Shown here: piece by piece, positions 35,024 to 43,593 of the stretch
Layout of the letters: every line of letters begins with the position of its first letter
Position numbering within the stretch: the first letter of the stretch is position 1
Notes under the pieces: generated by a model
Told to the model about the DNA's origin: nothing
Database searches by the model: none
The model's input: the letters and a program-made list of their open reading frames with translations, nothing else
DNA from: Pseudomonadota bacterium
GTDB lineage: Bacteria; Pseudomonadota; Alphaproteobacteria; Rhizobiales; Beijerinckiaceae
NCBI GenBank assembly: GCA_020161475.1
Contig: JAIUNQ010000005.1
Coordinates: 1-59,002 of the forward strand
Length of the DNA: 59,002 nt
Direction: 5' to 3'
Program-made: the position numbers and the translations under genes

Positions 35024-35620
35024 CTAACGGTCTTCTGTCGGCTCCCCCTTGTCCCTGCGAACAGCTTGCGCCAGTGCATCGGCAACCTCATCACCAAGGC
35101 GGGTGCCGTGCTGGCCCAACGCAACGCGCAGGCCGTGGATGCCATCCCGCGTCACAGCGGCGGCAAGGTCATCCGCCAGATTCGGAAGGCGCCCGAGAAC
35201 GCGACGGATTTCATCCGCTGCGACGCCGAGCGCATCGACGACGCGATCAACCTCGATGAGGTTCTTCTTCAGCGCCTCAAGCTCGATCCGCCGGCGTTCG
35301 GCCTCAAGCCATGTCTTCTGGCGAAGTGCCTCGTCGTAACTTTCGTTCGGCTCGACGGCGAGCCGCGGCGTTTGCACCTGAGCCTTCGAGGGGTCGGCAT
35401 AGCGTCCGCGAAGGCTGTCGTAATGCGCGACGTTCAGCGAGGTGATCCGACCCTGCTGATCGCGCTCGACCGAAAGGCCGTGCTCGTCCGCCAGCCGACG
35501 GACATGCTTCGATACCGCCTGCCGCGAAACCCTGTCCCTCTCGGCAACCTGCGAAACGGTCCACATCACCGCACGGGGCGGGGCGTCAACCGGGGTTGCG
35601 GGAGTTGTCAACGTGGTCAA
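35024..35620 (-). CDS. Terminase small subunit-like DNA-binding protein
   Basis: 198 residues. The N-terminal winged helix-turn-helix (MWTVSQVAERDRVSRQAVSKHVRRL) would recognise the packaging site, and the helical middle (RQKTWLEAERRRIELEALKKNLIEVDRV) resembles Nu1-type small subunits. It lies directly before the large subunit, 8 bp apart. Confidence 0.78.
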   Translation of the reverse strand: MTTLTTPATPVDAPPRAVMWTVSQVAERDRVSRQAVSKHVRRLADEHGLSVERDQQGRITSLNVAHYDSLRGRYADPSKAQVQTPRLAVEPNESYDEALRQKTWLEAERRRIELEALKKNLIEVDRVVDALGVAADEIRRVLGRLPNLADDLAAAVTRDGIHGLRVALGQHGTRLGDEVADALAQAVRRDKGEPTEDR

Positions 35621-35724
35621 CCCTGATTTTCAGACTGCATTACTGGCAGGATTTCGGGGCCTTACCGCCCGCGAGAGGGGGAGGGGCCGGGAAGGACCCG
35701 ATAGCCACCCCCACCCCGCGCCGG

Positions 35725-36312
35725 TCAGCGCGGAAGAATGCGCAGCAGCTCGTGCCCGACGCGCGGAAGGAGATCGGTTTGCAAGAGGCTGTGCCACGAC
35801 GCGAGGCTTGCGCCCGACAACATCTCGTCAGGGATGTAGAGACCGGAGCGCACAACCTCGAACTTGGCTTTTCCGTTCTTGGTTGTTCCACCAGCACGGC
35901 GAAACACCTGACCATTCCAGTTCGGCTTATCGACGCGACCGCTGTGCCACCAGCCCGCCTTCATGAACGTTCCGGTGAACACCTTCCGCTTGTTCCACGG
36001 CGCGGCGCTGACACCGGGGCGCGTTTCCCGCGCCTTGAAATACTTGAGCCGGACGTTGCCGCCGCGCGCCATGAGTTCATACGAGAGCGCATTCGCCCCG
36101 ATGTTGATCTCACGCACCGCCTTGTGCAGCGTGCCGTATTTCAGGCCGGTCTGTCCGACCAGCGCACGGGCAACCTGCGTCTTGGCTTTGCGCCCCGTGT
36201 GCCGAAGCGCTCTGGAGAGTGCCTTGCGGGCACCGCCGTTGCCTGCTGCCGCGATCTGCTGCCCGTAACGGGCGAGGATCTGATCCGCGAAGCTGATGGT
36301 GACGGTTGCCAT
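35725..36312 (-). CDS. Minor tail protein Z-like protein
   Basis: 195 residues from ATG at 36312. The sequence GNGGARKALSRALRHTGRKAKTQ and QTGLKYGTLHKAV resembles prophage minor tail protein Z (GPZ), a tail-completion protein. Lambda places Z after the head genes; here it is the first late gene, ahead of the terminase. It has no ATPase or nuclease features. The gene follows a terminator, so the late promoter is probably between 36313 and 36452. Confidence 0.7.
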   Translation of the reverse strand: MATVTISFADQILARYGQQIAAAGNGGARKALSRALRHTGRKAKTQVARALVGQTGLKYGTLHKAVREINIGANALSYELMARGGNVRLKYFKARETRPGVSAAPWNKRKVFTGTFMKAGWWHSGRVDKPNWNGQVFRRAGGTTKNGKAKFEVVRSGLYIPDEMLSGASLASWHSLLQTDLLPRVGHELLRILPR

Positions 36313-36319
36313 TGCCCTG

Positions 36320-36360
36320 CCAAAAACAAAAACGCCCGCTGTATCTCCACAGGGGCGTTT
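36320..36360 (-). terminator. Rho-independent terminator between early-left and late operons
   Basis: Minus-strand stem AAACGCCC (complement of 53-60) / GGGCGTTT around a 15-base loop at 36330-36360, followed by TTTGTTTTTGG. It separates the early-left transcript from the late operon that starts at the Z-like gene. Confidence 0.8.
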
Positions 36361-36452
36361 CTTATAGCCTGCATTTAGGCATAAATCGGGATGAATGAAG
36401 CCTAGGTCAATGTGCTGTCGCATGTCAATAGAGTTGAATGATTTTTTTCAAA

Positions 36453-37244
36453 TCATGCCGCCTCGGGCTGCTGCCACGGCTCCCACGGGCTTTGTGCGGG
36501 CATCAGGATTACGCGCGTCGTCTGGCCCTCAAGTTCGGCGTGGAGCAAATCCAGTGCGGCGCGCCAAGCCGTATAAACCGCTCGCGCTTCAATCATCCAG
36601 ATAGGGTCCGGCTCCAGCCGGTATTTCTGGTAGCAATCTTTTCCGGGGCGCCGCCCCGGTTCGCGGCGGACATCGACGATCATCTCCGCCCGTTCCACCT
36701 CACCTGTCTTGCGCCCGTCGCGCGTCACGGCTTCGCGCTCCACCAGACGATACCAGCGCGGTCGCCCGTTTTCATGAGTGATCGCGACACGGCTCACCGC
36801 CTCTTCCTCCCACTGCTGCATATCCCCGGCGAGGGCGCGACGGATGATCACATCGCGCAGGCAGCGCGGCAGGCGGGCAGATGCTCTGGCATAGGCGTCC
36901 GCCCACAATGCTTCGGCTCCGAACGTATCGCCGTCGGGTTCTGGTGCTGGCCCGGCGAGCGTCACCGCCTCGGAACACAGCGTCTCGACCGCCCGCCCAA
37001 TCAGAAGTGCGTCGGGGTGCGGGCCGCGCTCAAACATGAGCCGCACTCCGACGACACCCCAACGGTTGAGCGGCGCGTTGATCGCTTGGGAGGGGTTGGC
37101 GAGAAAACGTTGCATCGGGCCGGAGGCATCCGCCATGCCAATCGCGGAAGCTTCCAGTCCGGCCACCGCGAGCCAATCCGGCTCCTCGCGCGGCAACTCC
37201 TCCCGGTAGGCCCATTCCAGTGCTTTTTCGATGGTCATTCGCAT
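36453..37244 (-). CDS. Phage protein of unknown function downstream of the origin region
   Basis: 263 residues starting at 37244 or 37238. The middle is helical (LPRCLRDVIIRRALAGDMQQWEEEAVSRVAI) and the C-terminal part has RAVYTAWRAALDLLHAELEG. No motif is recognised. It is the last gene of the leftward early operon, between the iteron array and the terminator. A regulator of late genes is conceivable from position only. Confidence 0.65.
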   Translation of the reverse strand: MRMTIEKALEWAYREELPREEPDWLAVAGLEASAIGMADASGPMQRFLANPSQAINAPLNRWGVVGVRLMFERGPHPDALLIGRAVETLCSEAVTLAGPAPEPDGDTFGAEALWADAYARASARLPRCLRDVIIRRALAGDMQQWEEEAVSRVAITHENGRPRWYRLVEREAVTRDGRKTGEVERAEMIVDVRREPGRRPGKDCYQKYRLEPDPIWMIEARAVYTAWRAALDLLHAELEGQTTRVILMPAQSPWEPWQQPEAA

Positions 37245-37267
37245 TTCACTGCCCTTTCGGTTGCTTT

Positions 37268-37592
37268 GGGAGGCAAGGGAGGCAAGGGAGGATGAACTCC
37301 CGCTACCTTCCCTGATTTTCGAATTTCAAAACAATTGATTTCATTGCGTTATTTTCAGTGTTGGGAAGCTAGGGAAGCTAGGGAGGCATTTTCTCACCTT
37401 ACGCATGGACTTGAATTCACCTGATTTTTCACAAAACCAAACGCTTCAAAAAACACGCTCACGCGCGGACCCCTGAAACTGCCTCCCTAGCTTCCCTAGC
37501 CTCCCACGGGGCCAGCTAACCCATTGATCCCCTTACACCCCGTTTCAGAATGAGGCCGGAAGCGCTTGCCTCCCCAGCCTCCCTAGCCTCCC
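37268..37592. other. Probable replication origin: four clusters of three 9-bp iterons
   Basis: Clusters of GGGARGCWA-type 9-mers, three per cluster: A 37268-37292 and B 37363-37389 on the plus strand, C 37480-37505 and D 37566-37592 on the minus strand. The spacing inside each cluster is exactly 9 bp. The DNA between A and B is AT-rich. The array lies directly downstream of the P4-type primase-helicase gene. P4 alpha protein binds clustered iterons at its origin, so an origin is the best explanation. This also accounts for the 363-bp stretch without a gene. Confidence 0.7.
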
Positions 37593-37607
37593 GTAAAACG
37601 AGGCTCC

Positions 37608-39494
37608 CTATGCGCGGTGATCGCCATAGCGGGTGTGTGAGGGCTCGGCGGGCGGGGCGAAGCCGCCCTTGAACTGCACGCCCTGATAGATCGAGACGGA
37701 TGATTTGCCCTTGAGGAAGCCATGCGCCTCCGCAGCCTTCGGCATCTTGCGCGCGAAGGTCGCAGCACCGAGCAGCGGCTCGGAAGCGCGCTTGGCCCAT
37801 GCGATGTAGCCCTCGTAGAGCCGCCCGCTTTCAATGATGTCATCCGGGTTCCGGGTCACATCGAGCGCAGCCATGATGAACTTGCCGACCGGGTCTTCCG
37901 CGAGCCGGTATTCCTCGGTCGCCTCGATGATTTCTTTCGGCGGCGCGAGGCCCCCGGCTTCGAGATAGGCGCGGCACCCGTCCACCATCCATTGCAGGAT
38001 GCCGGACCGTTCGGCCCAGAGCTTGTCGGGCAGGGCCTTGTCCACCTCGTCCTTGGGAATCTGGACATCAAACGGCACCAGCGCGATGCGGCGCCAGATG
38101 CCATCGTCGTTGCCGAGGATGCGAGGCTTGGAATTGCACGAGATCACCAGCTTGAACTCGGGGTAAACCTCGATGCTCTCCTGGTTGAGCCTGCGCAGGT
38201 TGATCGGCTCGCCGCCGGTCAGCTCTTTCACCAGCCCCTCGTTGATCGCCAGCCCCTCTTTTGGTTCGGAGGTGCGCACGAAACGGGCGCCGGGCAGGCG
38301 GTTGAGGTCGGGGGTAGCATCCTGCGCCTTGCGGGCGTTCTCCGCCATCAGCGAGGCCACGGGCACCGTGGTCGCGTAATCGTCAAGCACGCGGGCGATG
38401 ATATCGACCAGCGTCGATTTGCCGTTCCGGCCCGCGCCATGGAAGATGCAGAACATCTGCTCCGAGGTGCGACGCGTCAGGCAGTAGCCGAAAAAACGCT
38501 GCAGGTAGGCGCGCAGGTTCGCATTCGGCATGATGCGGGCGAGGAACGCCTCGAAGACAGGCGCTTTCGCCTCCGGGCACCAGAAAACCGGTGCAAGCTT
38601 CGTGTTCCAGTCCTCGCGGGCATGGGGGCGAATACCTGTACGCACATGGCGCTCGGTCACCGTCCGCACCACATCGGGGTCCGGGCAGTCCAGATCCAGC
38701 ACCTCACGCACATCGACCCTGAGAAACAGCGTGCCGTTCTCGACATTGAGATCGAGTTCCGCCGTGTCGAACTGCCGGATCGCGCGGGAAAGGTAGGGCA
38801 CCGCCTCGTTGAGCATCCCGTCGAGCTTGCCCTTGTTACCGGAAGAATTCCCGTGGCGCCGCCGGTCGGTGCGGCGGGACTGGATTCTCTTTTCCACCCG
38901 CTGGGCCGTGGCGATGATGCGTTTTGCGCCGGCAATCTTCTGCCCCAGCGCCACCTTCTTCTTCCGGTCCGGCTTTTCGCCGTCTTCAGCCTCTTCCTCC
39001 AGCGCGAGCATATCGGCTTCCAGCGCATCCAGCTCGATCTCGGCATTGACACCGGCTTCCAGCGCTTCCGCTTCAGCTTCGCTCGGCTGGATCAGCTTGG
39101 CCTCATGCGCAATGAGTTCGGCGGTGCGCTGCGCCAGCGGGCGCACGCCCTGCGCGTCGATATCCTCTTTCCAGCGCTTTTCATCCCAGCAATACCAGCC
39201 GATGTTCTGCACATGCACCACACGGCGCTCAAGACCGGCCATATCGCCATAACGCTGGCGAAAACGGCGCGAATTCCCGGTGTCGTTCTGCGCTTCGGCA
39301 GCGCAGCGCATCAGCACGGGGTCCGGCTTTTCAGGCTCACCACCACCGCGGGGCGGTTCATCATAGCCATCGCCGCCGTAATCGCTCTCGGAGCGGGCGT
39401 CCTCACTCCCTTCCTGCCGATCATCATCAACAGGGGATACGGGAACCCGCAGAGCATCGGCGAGCACGTCATCGAGGGGGCGCGGATCATCCAT
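37608..39494 (-). CDS. P4-type phage/plasmid primase-helicase
   Basis: 628 residues from ATG at 39494, which has TTGGAG seven bases upstream; the frame is open to 39512. A charged central region (about 130-215) is followed by the D5-N like domain and an SF3 helicase core with Walker A GAGRNGKST (about 353-361) and SNSKP-type sensor in LVISCNSKPRILG. The N-terminal part lacks an evident primase catalytic motif; primer synthesis is probably supplied by the prim-pol at 41878-42891. The enzyme would unwind the adjacent iteron origin. It is coupled to the upstream methylase gene by an 8-bp overlap. Confidence 0.88.
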   Translation of the reverse strand: MDDPRPLDDVLADALRVPVSPVDDDRQEGSEDARSESDYGGDGYDEPPRGGGEPEKPDPVLMRCAAEAQNDTGNSRRFRQRYGDMAGLERRVVHVQNIGWYCWDEKRWKEDIDAQGVRPLAQRTAELIAHEAKLIQPSEAEAEALEAGVNAEIELDALEADMLALEEEAEDGEKPDRKKKVALGQKIAGAKRIIATAQRVEKRIQSRRTDRRRHGNSSGNKGKLDGMLNEAVPYLSRAIRQFDTAELDLNVENGTLFLRVDVREVLDLDCPDPDVVRTVTERHVRTGIRPHAREDWNTKLAPVFWCPEAKAPVFEAFLARIMPNANLRAYLQRFFGYCLTRRTSEQMFCIFHGAGRNGKSTLVDIIARVLDDYATTVPVASLMAENARKAQDATPDLNRLPGARFVRTSEPKEGLAINEGLVKELTGGEPINLRRLNQESIEVYPEFKLVISCNSKPRILGNDDGIWRRIALVPFDVQIPKDEVDKALPDKLWAERSGILQWMVDGCRAYLEAGGLAPPKEIIEATEEYRLAEDPVGKFIMAALDVTRNPDDIIESGRLYEGYIAWAKRASEPLLGAATFARKMPKAAEAHGFLKGKSSVSIYQGVQFKGGFAPPAEPSHTRYGDHRA

Positions 39495-41230
39495 CGCGGC
39501 GCTCCAATTCATGTTGCTGGATGCGCGCGCCGATCCACCGCATCACGGGAACGGCCATGGAATTGCCAAGCGCCTTGTAACGCGGGCCATCAGGGCAGAC
39601 CTCTGCGTTTTTTCCGCGCCATGAAACCGCGGTGTAATCATCGGGGAATCCTTGCAGCCGCTCGCACTCGCGCGGCGTCAACCGCCGGACAGATCCTGCT
39701 CCCGCGACCGCTGGCGGGACGCCGGCATTGGCATGGCTCGAAGAATGGCCGCCTGCGCGCAGGGTAGGCGAAATGCCGCCCGCATCTGCACCATGGTCTT
39801 TGGAATTGAATGCGATCAGCGTTTCATTCTTCGCATCGCCACGCCTGATCGATGAAAGAGAACCTGCTCTCTCCAACGCGCGCAGCTCATTCCGCTGGTT
39901 TTCAGCGAAAGCAATGTAGTCCCGGCTTGACCCGCCGTTCGCGGCCCGGAGCGGCCCGGATACATCACCGGACACCTCCCCCTGCGCACCACCTTCCCGC
40001 CCGCGCAGAGCAAAGGCAACAGCCGTGGGGTTCTTGGCTCCCAAAGCGGGGCTGACATCTTCGGTCGATGCGCATTGCGTGCTGGAAAGGTTGGCCGGAA
40101 AGGCAATCGCCTGCACATGGTGGCGAGCCTCCAGTGTGTAGGCGACATCCTCCCGGAACCCCGCTCCCTGCGGGCCAGCATCAGGATTTTCTGAAACCGC
40201 CCGCTCCTGAATGGCGTAAACCGGAACAAGCGGGGTGCCGCGACCCGTTCCGTCTTCCGATGCATCAAAGCCCTCACCGCGAAGAGTATGCGCGATCAGT
40301 GTTTCCGTCTCGAAATCCTGTCGCCCCATGCCGCCAGCATTGAGGCAATGCGATAACCTTCCGGTCGAGGCGATCAGATGGCCGGCTTGGCCTTGGTTGT
40401 CATCTGCGCCGCATGTTCCAACGCCGTTTGCAGTAAGGGCGGCAACAATCTCCCGCGCTTCGCCGCCCGGCGCAAAATCCCCGTGCAGGCCGCGCGGCTC
40501 AAAAAGAACCGCGGCGGGATCGCCCCCCCCCTCCAATACTTGCGATAACGAACACGCGACGGCGTCGTTGGGCGAGTCCGAAATGTTGAGCGTCGAGAAT
40601 CCGCCATGCGAGCCGTGCCCGAGGCCCGGCAACCATACCCGCGTCAGGCCATCGGACGACATGCCCTTCGGCCCGCTCGACGAACTCTCCGGTCGGGGCG
40701 CCATCGTCATCGAGGACGGGCCATCGTCCAGCGTCCCGCCACCGCCAGTAGGTGTTTGATTTTCCGCGCGGCGGAGGCTCGCACGGAATGAGGGCATCAT
40801 CTGCCCCGACAAGCCCGCCCAGGAAACAGCCGAAAGCGTTGTCTTCGGTCGAGAGGACGCCGGGAACATTCTCCCAGACAGCCCAGCGAAGAGATCCGAT
40901 TGCATGTGCGAGCCTCACGAATTGCAGGGTCAGGTTGCCGCGATCGTCGGAAAGGGACTTTCGCAGGCCTGCTATGGAAAAGGCCTGGCAGGGCGTTCCA
41001 CCAACCAGCAGATCGCAATCCGGGGGATTATCGATCAACGCAGTGAAGTCGCCATGGTTGGGCACGCCATTGGAAGCGAGTGGCTCACCCGGCATGTTGC
41101 TGCCGTAGCGCTCGGCCAGCACGGCAGAGGGGAACGCCTCGATTTCGGCAAAACCGACCGGCGACCACCCTAACGGGTGCCACGCAACGGTAGCCGCCTC
41201 GATGCCCGAACAGATGGAAAGGTAGCGCAT
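39487..41230 (-). pseudogene. C5-cytosine DNA methyltransferase interrupted at a G9 tract
   Basis: Two overlapping frames together make one Dcm-type enzyme. The N-terminal frame (start ATG 41230, TAATG overlap with the gene before) has LSICSGIEAATVAW (motif I), GGTPCQAFSIAG with catalytic Cys (IV), WENVPG (VI) and QRRRRVF (VIII). The C-terminal frame has LTPRECERLQGFPDDYT and ALGNSMAVPVM (IX, X). They meet at nine G on the coding strand (40523-40531); eight G would give a continuous 580-residue protein. Between VIII and IX is an unusually long region with repeated SPxLRA-like units. The run could be a phase-variation switch or a sequencing error. Confidence 0.85.
40523..40531 (-). repeat. Poly-G tract (G9) in the cytosine methylase gene
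   Basis: Nine consecutive C on the plus strand. Loss of one base would bring the two methylase frames into register. The tract follows directly after motif VIII (QRRRRVF). Confidence 0.9.
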
Positions 41231-41881
41231 TACGCCGCCCACCTTTTGAGATCATCATCACGCCAGTTGCGGGCTTTTGCGCCGGGCGCGATCCACACCA
41301 ACCTCGTTTCCTTGTCGCGGTGAGCCCGATGCCACACAAACCACGCATAGGAGGTTGCCGAGGCGGCGGCAGGGTCCCAGCGCCCGGCCACCATGGGCAC
41401 GCGCTCGCAATATTGCGCGATGATGCGCGGCGGCCGTTCCCGGAACAGACGGGTGTAGCGCTCCGCGCCCTCCATCCAGCTCGTGCGCAGCAGCAGCGCA
41501 ACACCGATGGAGGCTTCGTGCAGCCCGCGCTCGGCAAATTCCACCGCCAGATTGAAGGGCGGGTTGGTGATCATCCAGCCATGGCGATCCGCCTCGATCA
41601 CGTCGGGCCCGGCACCGATGTAGGAGCCAACCTCGAAACCGCAGCCGTAATCCTCCACATCGGAGGCCCGCACTTTGGGGAAGAATTCAGAGAGAACGTG
41701 CGCCATATGCCCCCCCCCCAGCCGCAGGTTCCCACACAGAGCCGAAGCAATGAGGCGCGAATTCCTGCTGCAGCACCTCAGCCAGAAAGGCGCGGGTTGC
41801 CCATGGCGGCGTCGGGAAGTAATCCAGCCCCCGCGCAGGCGCTGCCCTGCGCTGCATCACGGCAGTTGATGTGTTGCTCAT
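41230..41881 (-). pseudogene. SAM-dependent DNA adenine-type methyltransferase interrupted at a G10 tract
   Basis: The N-terminal frame starts at ATG 41881 (ATGA overlap with the prim-pol gene) and reads LDYFPTPPWATRAFLAEVLQ, then VWEPAAGGG (motif I, SAM binding). The C-terminal frame contains MAHVLSEFFPKVRASDVEDYG and the catalytic TNPPFNLAVEF. They meet at ten G on the coding strand (41710-41719). Nine G would give a continuous 216-residue enzyme with EPAAGGGHMAHVL. NPPF/NPPY motifs mark amino-methyltransferases. Same two explanations as for the neighbouring methylase. Confidence 0.85.
41710..41719 (-). repeat. Poly-G tract (G10) in the adenine-type methylase gene
   Basis: Ten consecutive C on the plus strand, encoding the glycines of motif I (EPAAGGG). 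Loss of one base restores a single reading frame. Confidence 0.9.
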
Positions 41882-42891
41882 GCTGCGCGCCTCGTCATCA
41901 TATCCGCCGTCCAGGCCGAAAGGCTGGGCAGGGAAAGGCCATTGTCGATGGTGGAAAGGGCTTTTGGCTCCGCTGGGGAGACCCCGGTCGGCAGGTTGCC
42001 GAGCAGCAGCCCCCGTGCTTCGCCAAGGCCGAGAAACCCGCCGAGCACCAGCTCGCCGAGGCGGCACGCGGCCCAGAAGATGGTCGAGGCGCGCTGGCCC
42101 TCCGGTGCCGAAGAGACACTGCGAAGGATGCCGTCGATGCGCTTCTCGACATAGCGCGCAACATCCCCTTGACCCTGATGTGCACCCCGGTGCTGGCGCG
42201 CCACCGGCTCCCGCTTCGGCTCGCGCGGAAGACGCTCGCGCGTCACCACCCGGCGCAGGGTGGGCGGAAGCGGCGGCAGCAGCCAGCTACCATCCTCATT
42301 GCGGGCGGGCTTGCGCAGGAAAGTATAGGCGTTGCCGCCCTCCATCACCGAGGGCGGCGCGATGACATATCCGCCTTCGCCGCGCACATCGATATGGTCG
42401 AGCTCGCGAGGGGCTTCGCCGGTCTTGATGAAGCGGGAGAACAGTCCGGTGCGGTTGCCGCCGGGCTCACCCGTGCGGCCCTCGTGATCAAAATAGAGGT
42501 GCAGACCGCCGCTTTGCGTCTGGGCAATGGCAGGCGAAACAACCTCGCCGGTTGTCTGATCCACCCACGAAAGCCCCCCGCCGCACCACGTGCCGAGCAC
42601 CTCGAGCATCACAGTTACCGGCACGTCGCGCGGATCGAGGTCGATCACCACAGCCCCGGTGCGGTTGCCGGTCGGAAAGCCGATCAAGGCGTTCGGGTGA
42701 CGATTCCACCAGCGCGAGACAATCTCATCGTCTCTCGAGGCGAGCCAGTGCCCGCCATCCTTTGCGCCGGGCGAGGTTTCGCGTCGCAGCAGTGGTGCTT
42801 TGGAACCCCGCGCCTTGTCGAGTGTCGGGTTGCAGGGAAAAACAGGAAATCCGTGGCGGGCGTAGGCGAGAGCGGCAGTCAGCATTGTCAT
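41878..42891 (-). CDS. Bifunctional DNA primase/polymerase (prim-pol)
   Basis: 337 residues from ATG at 42891 (ATGA overlap). The AEP/prim-pol fold is visible: ALAYARHGFPVFPCNP, the metal-binding VVIDLDPRD and SGGLHLYFDHEG, and the DHIDVRGEGGYVIAPPS stretch, all typical of the PF09250 family in phages and plasmids. It would prime DNA synthesis at the phage origin together with the P4-type helicase encoded two genes further. The C-terminal 100 residues are helical and may bind the helicase. Confidence 0.92.
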   Translation of the reverse strand: MTMLTAALAYARHGFPVFPCNPTLDKARGSKAPLLRRETSPGAKDGGHWLASRDDEIVSRWWNRHPNALIGFPTGNRTGAVVIDLDPRDVPVTVMLEVLGTWCGGGLSWVDQTTGEVVSPAIAQTQSGGLHLYFDHEGRTGEPGGNRTGLFSRFIKTGEAPRELDHIDVRGEGGYVIAPPSVMEGGNAYTFLRKPARNEDGSWLLPPLPPTLRRVVTRERLPREPKREPVARQHRGAHQGQGDVARYVEKRIDGILRSVSSAPEGQRASTIFWAACRLGELVLGGFLGLGEARGLLLGNLPTGVSPAEPKALSTIDNGLSLPSLSAWTADMMTRRAA

Positions 42892-43127
42892 GCGGCACCC
42901 CGCAATTCCCGCGCGATGCGCGTTGCATGGTGGCCCCACAACCCGTTGATGCCGGGACGCAGCGCACGCGCCAACCCGGCGGGCGACAGGCGACACGCCC
43001 GGCGGATAGCATGGCGCGGCCAGCCCATGGCGGCGAGGCGATGCGCCAGCCGGATAACGCGCCGCAGGTTGCGCCGCGCAATGCGGACGGGGCGCCCCCG
43101 GATGATCTCGACCGAGATATCCATCAT
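42888..43127 (-). CDS. Small, very basic phage protein
   Basis: 79 residues with about 18 arginines, likely a nucleic-acid-binding helix-turn-helix type fold (RRVIRLAHRLAAMGWPRHAIRRACRLSPAGLARAL). It overlaps the genes on both sides (ATGA). No family recognised. Confidence 0.65.
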   Translation of the reverse strand: MMDISVEIIRGRPVRIARRNLRRVIRLAHRLAAMGWPRHAIRRACRLSPAGLARALRPGINGLWGHHATRIARELRGAA

Positions 43128-43453
43128 GCGGCCACCCCTGACACAGCAGCGCCCAGCACCGGCAAACCGAGGCTCAGTTGCGTGGCAGCAGGCAGGCGTG
43201 CCAGCGCCTCGAGGATCGCACCCACCTCACGCAGCGCGAGGGATTGCCGCGCCGCCTGCTCCACCAGTGCGCGGTGCTGGCCGGCGAACGGCGCGGGCAT
43301 CAGCATGTTGGCGTAATAGAGCGAGGCGATGTCATATTCATCCGCCGCCCCGCGCAGATGCACGAGGATCTCCAGCACTGTCAGAGGCTTTTCCTGCAGG
43401 GGCTTTTCAGCATCGGGGGCGGAGGGCTTTCCAGCAGCGGAGGCGATGGACAT
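43124..43453 (-). CDS. Small phage protein of unknown function
   Basis: 109 residues from ATG at 43453, with GAGG upstream. Helical, with LTVLEILVHLRGAADEYDIASLY. It overlaps the next gene (ATGA). Unknown function; part of the leftward early operon. Confidence 0.6.
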   Translation of the reverse strand: MSIASAAGKPSAPDAEKPLQEKPLTVLEILVHLRGAADEYDIASLYYANMLMPAPFAGQHRALVEQAARQSLALREVGAILEALARLPAATQLSLGLPVLGAAVSGVAA

Positions 43454-43458
43454 TATGA

Positions 43459-43593
43459 TCAGAACCTCCCGTTGACCTCGACCGCGCGGCGCAGGCACCA
43501 CTCGGCAATCCCGTTGCACAGGCGCGAGGCCGCCAGCGAAAGCGCGGCCACCGTGCGGAAGAAGTGAAAGAGAGCCGCAAAGACCAAGCGCAT
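43459..43593 (-). CDS. 44-residue phage protein
   Basis: Starts at ATG 43593, overlapping the stop of the preceding gene as TGATG, and ends 5 bp before the next gene. The N-terminal half is hydrophobic (VFAALFHFFRTVAALSLAAS) and could form one membrane helix; the rest is basic. Supported by the tight coupling rather than by similarity. Confidence 0.5.
   Translation of the reverse strand: MRLVFAALFHFFRTVAALSLAASRLCNGIAEWCLRRAVEVNGRF

Noticed and set aside
35621-35724. G-rich stretch between Z-like gene and small terminase as the cos site
   Set aside because: Position would fit, but I could not find a convincing symmetric nicking site or flanking repeats, so it is not claimed.
37268-37592. 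Repeat clusters as a possible CRISPR array
   Set aside because: Units are 9 bp and contiguous, with no unique spacers of constant length, and no cas genes are present.
37722-39767. 681-residue open frame on the plus strand
   Set aside because: Antisense shadow of the primase-helicase gene, whose Walker motif and coupled start make the minus strand the coding one.
40523-41719. Reading the methylases as four separate genes
   Set aside because: The halves contain complementary motifs of single enzymes in the right order and join exactly at homopolymer runs, so one interrupted gene each is the better reading.
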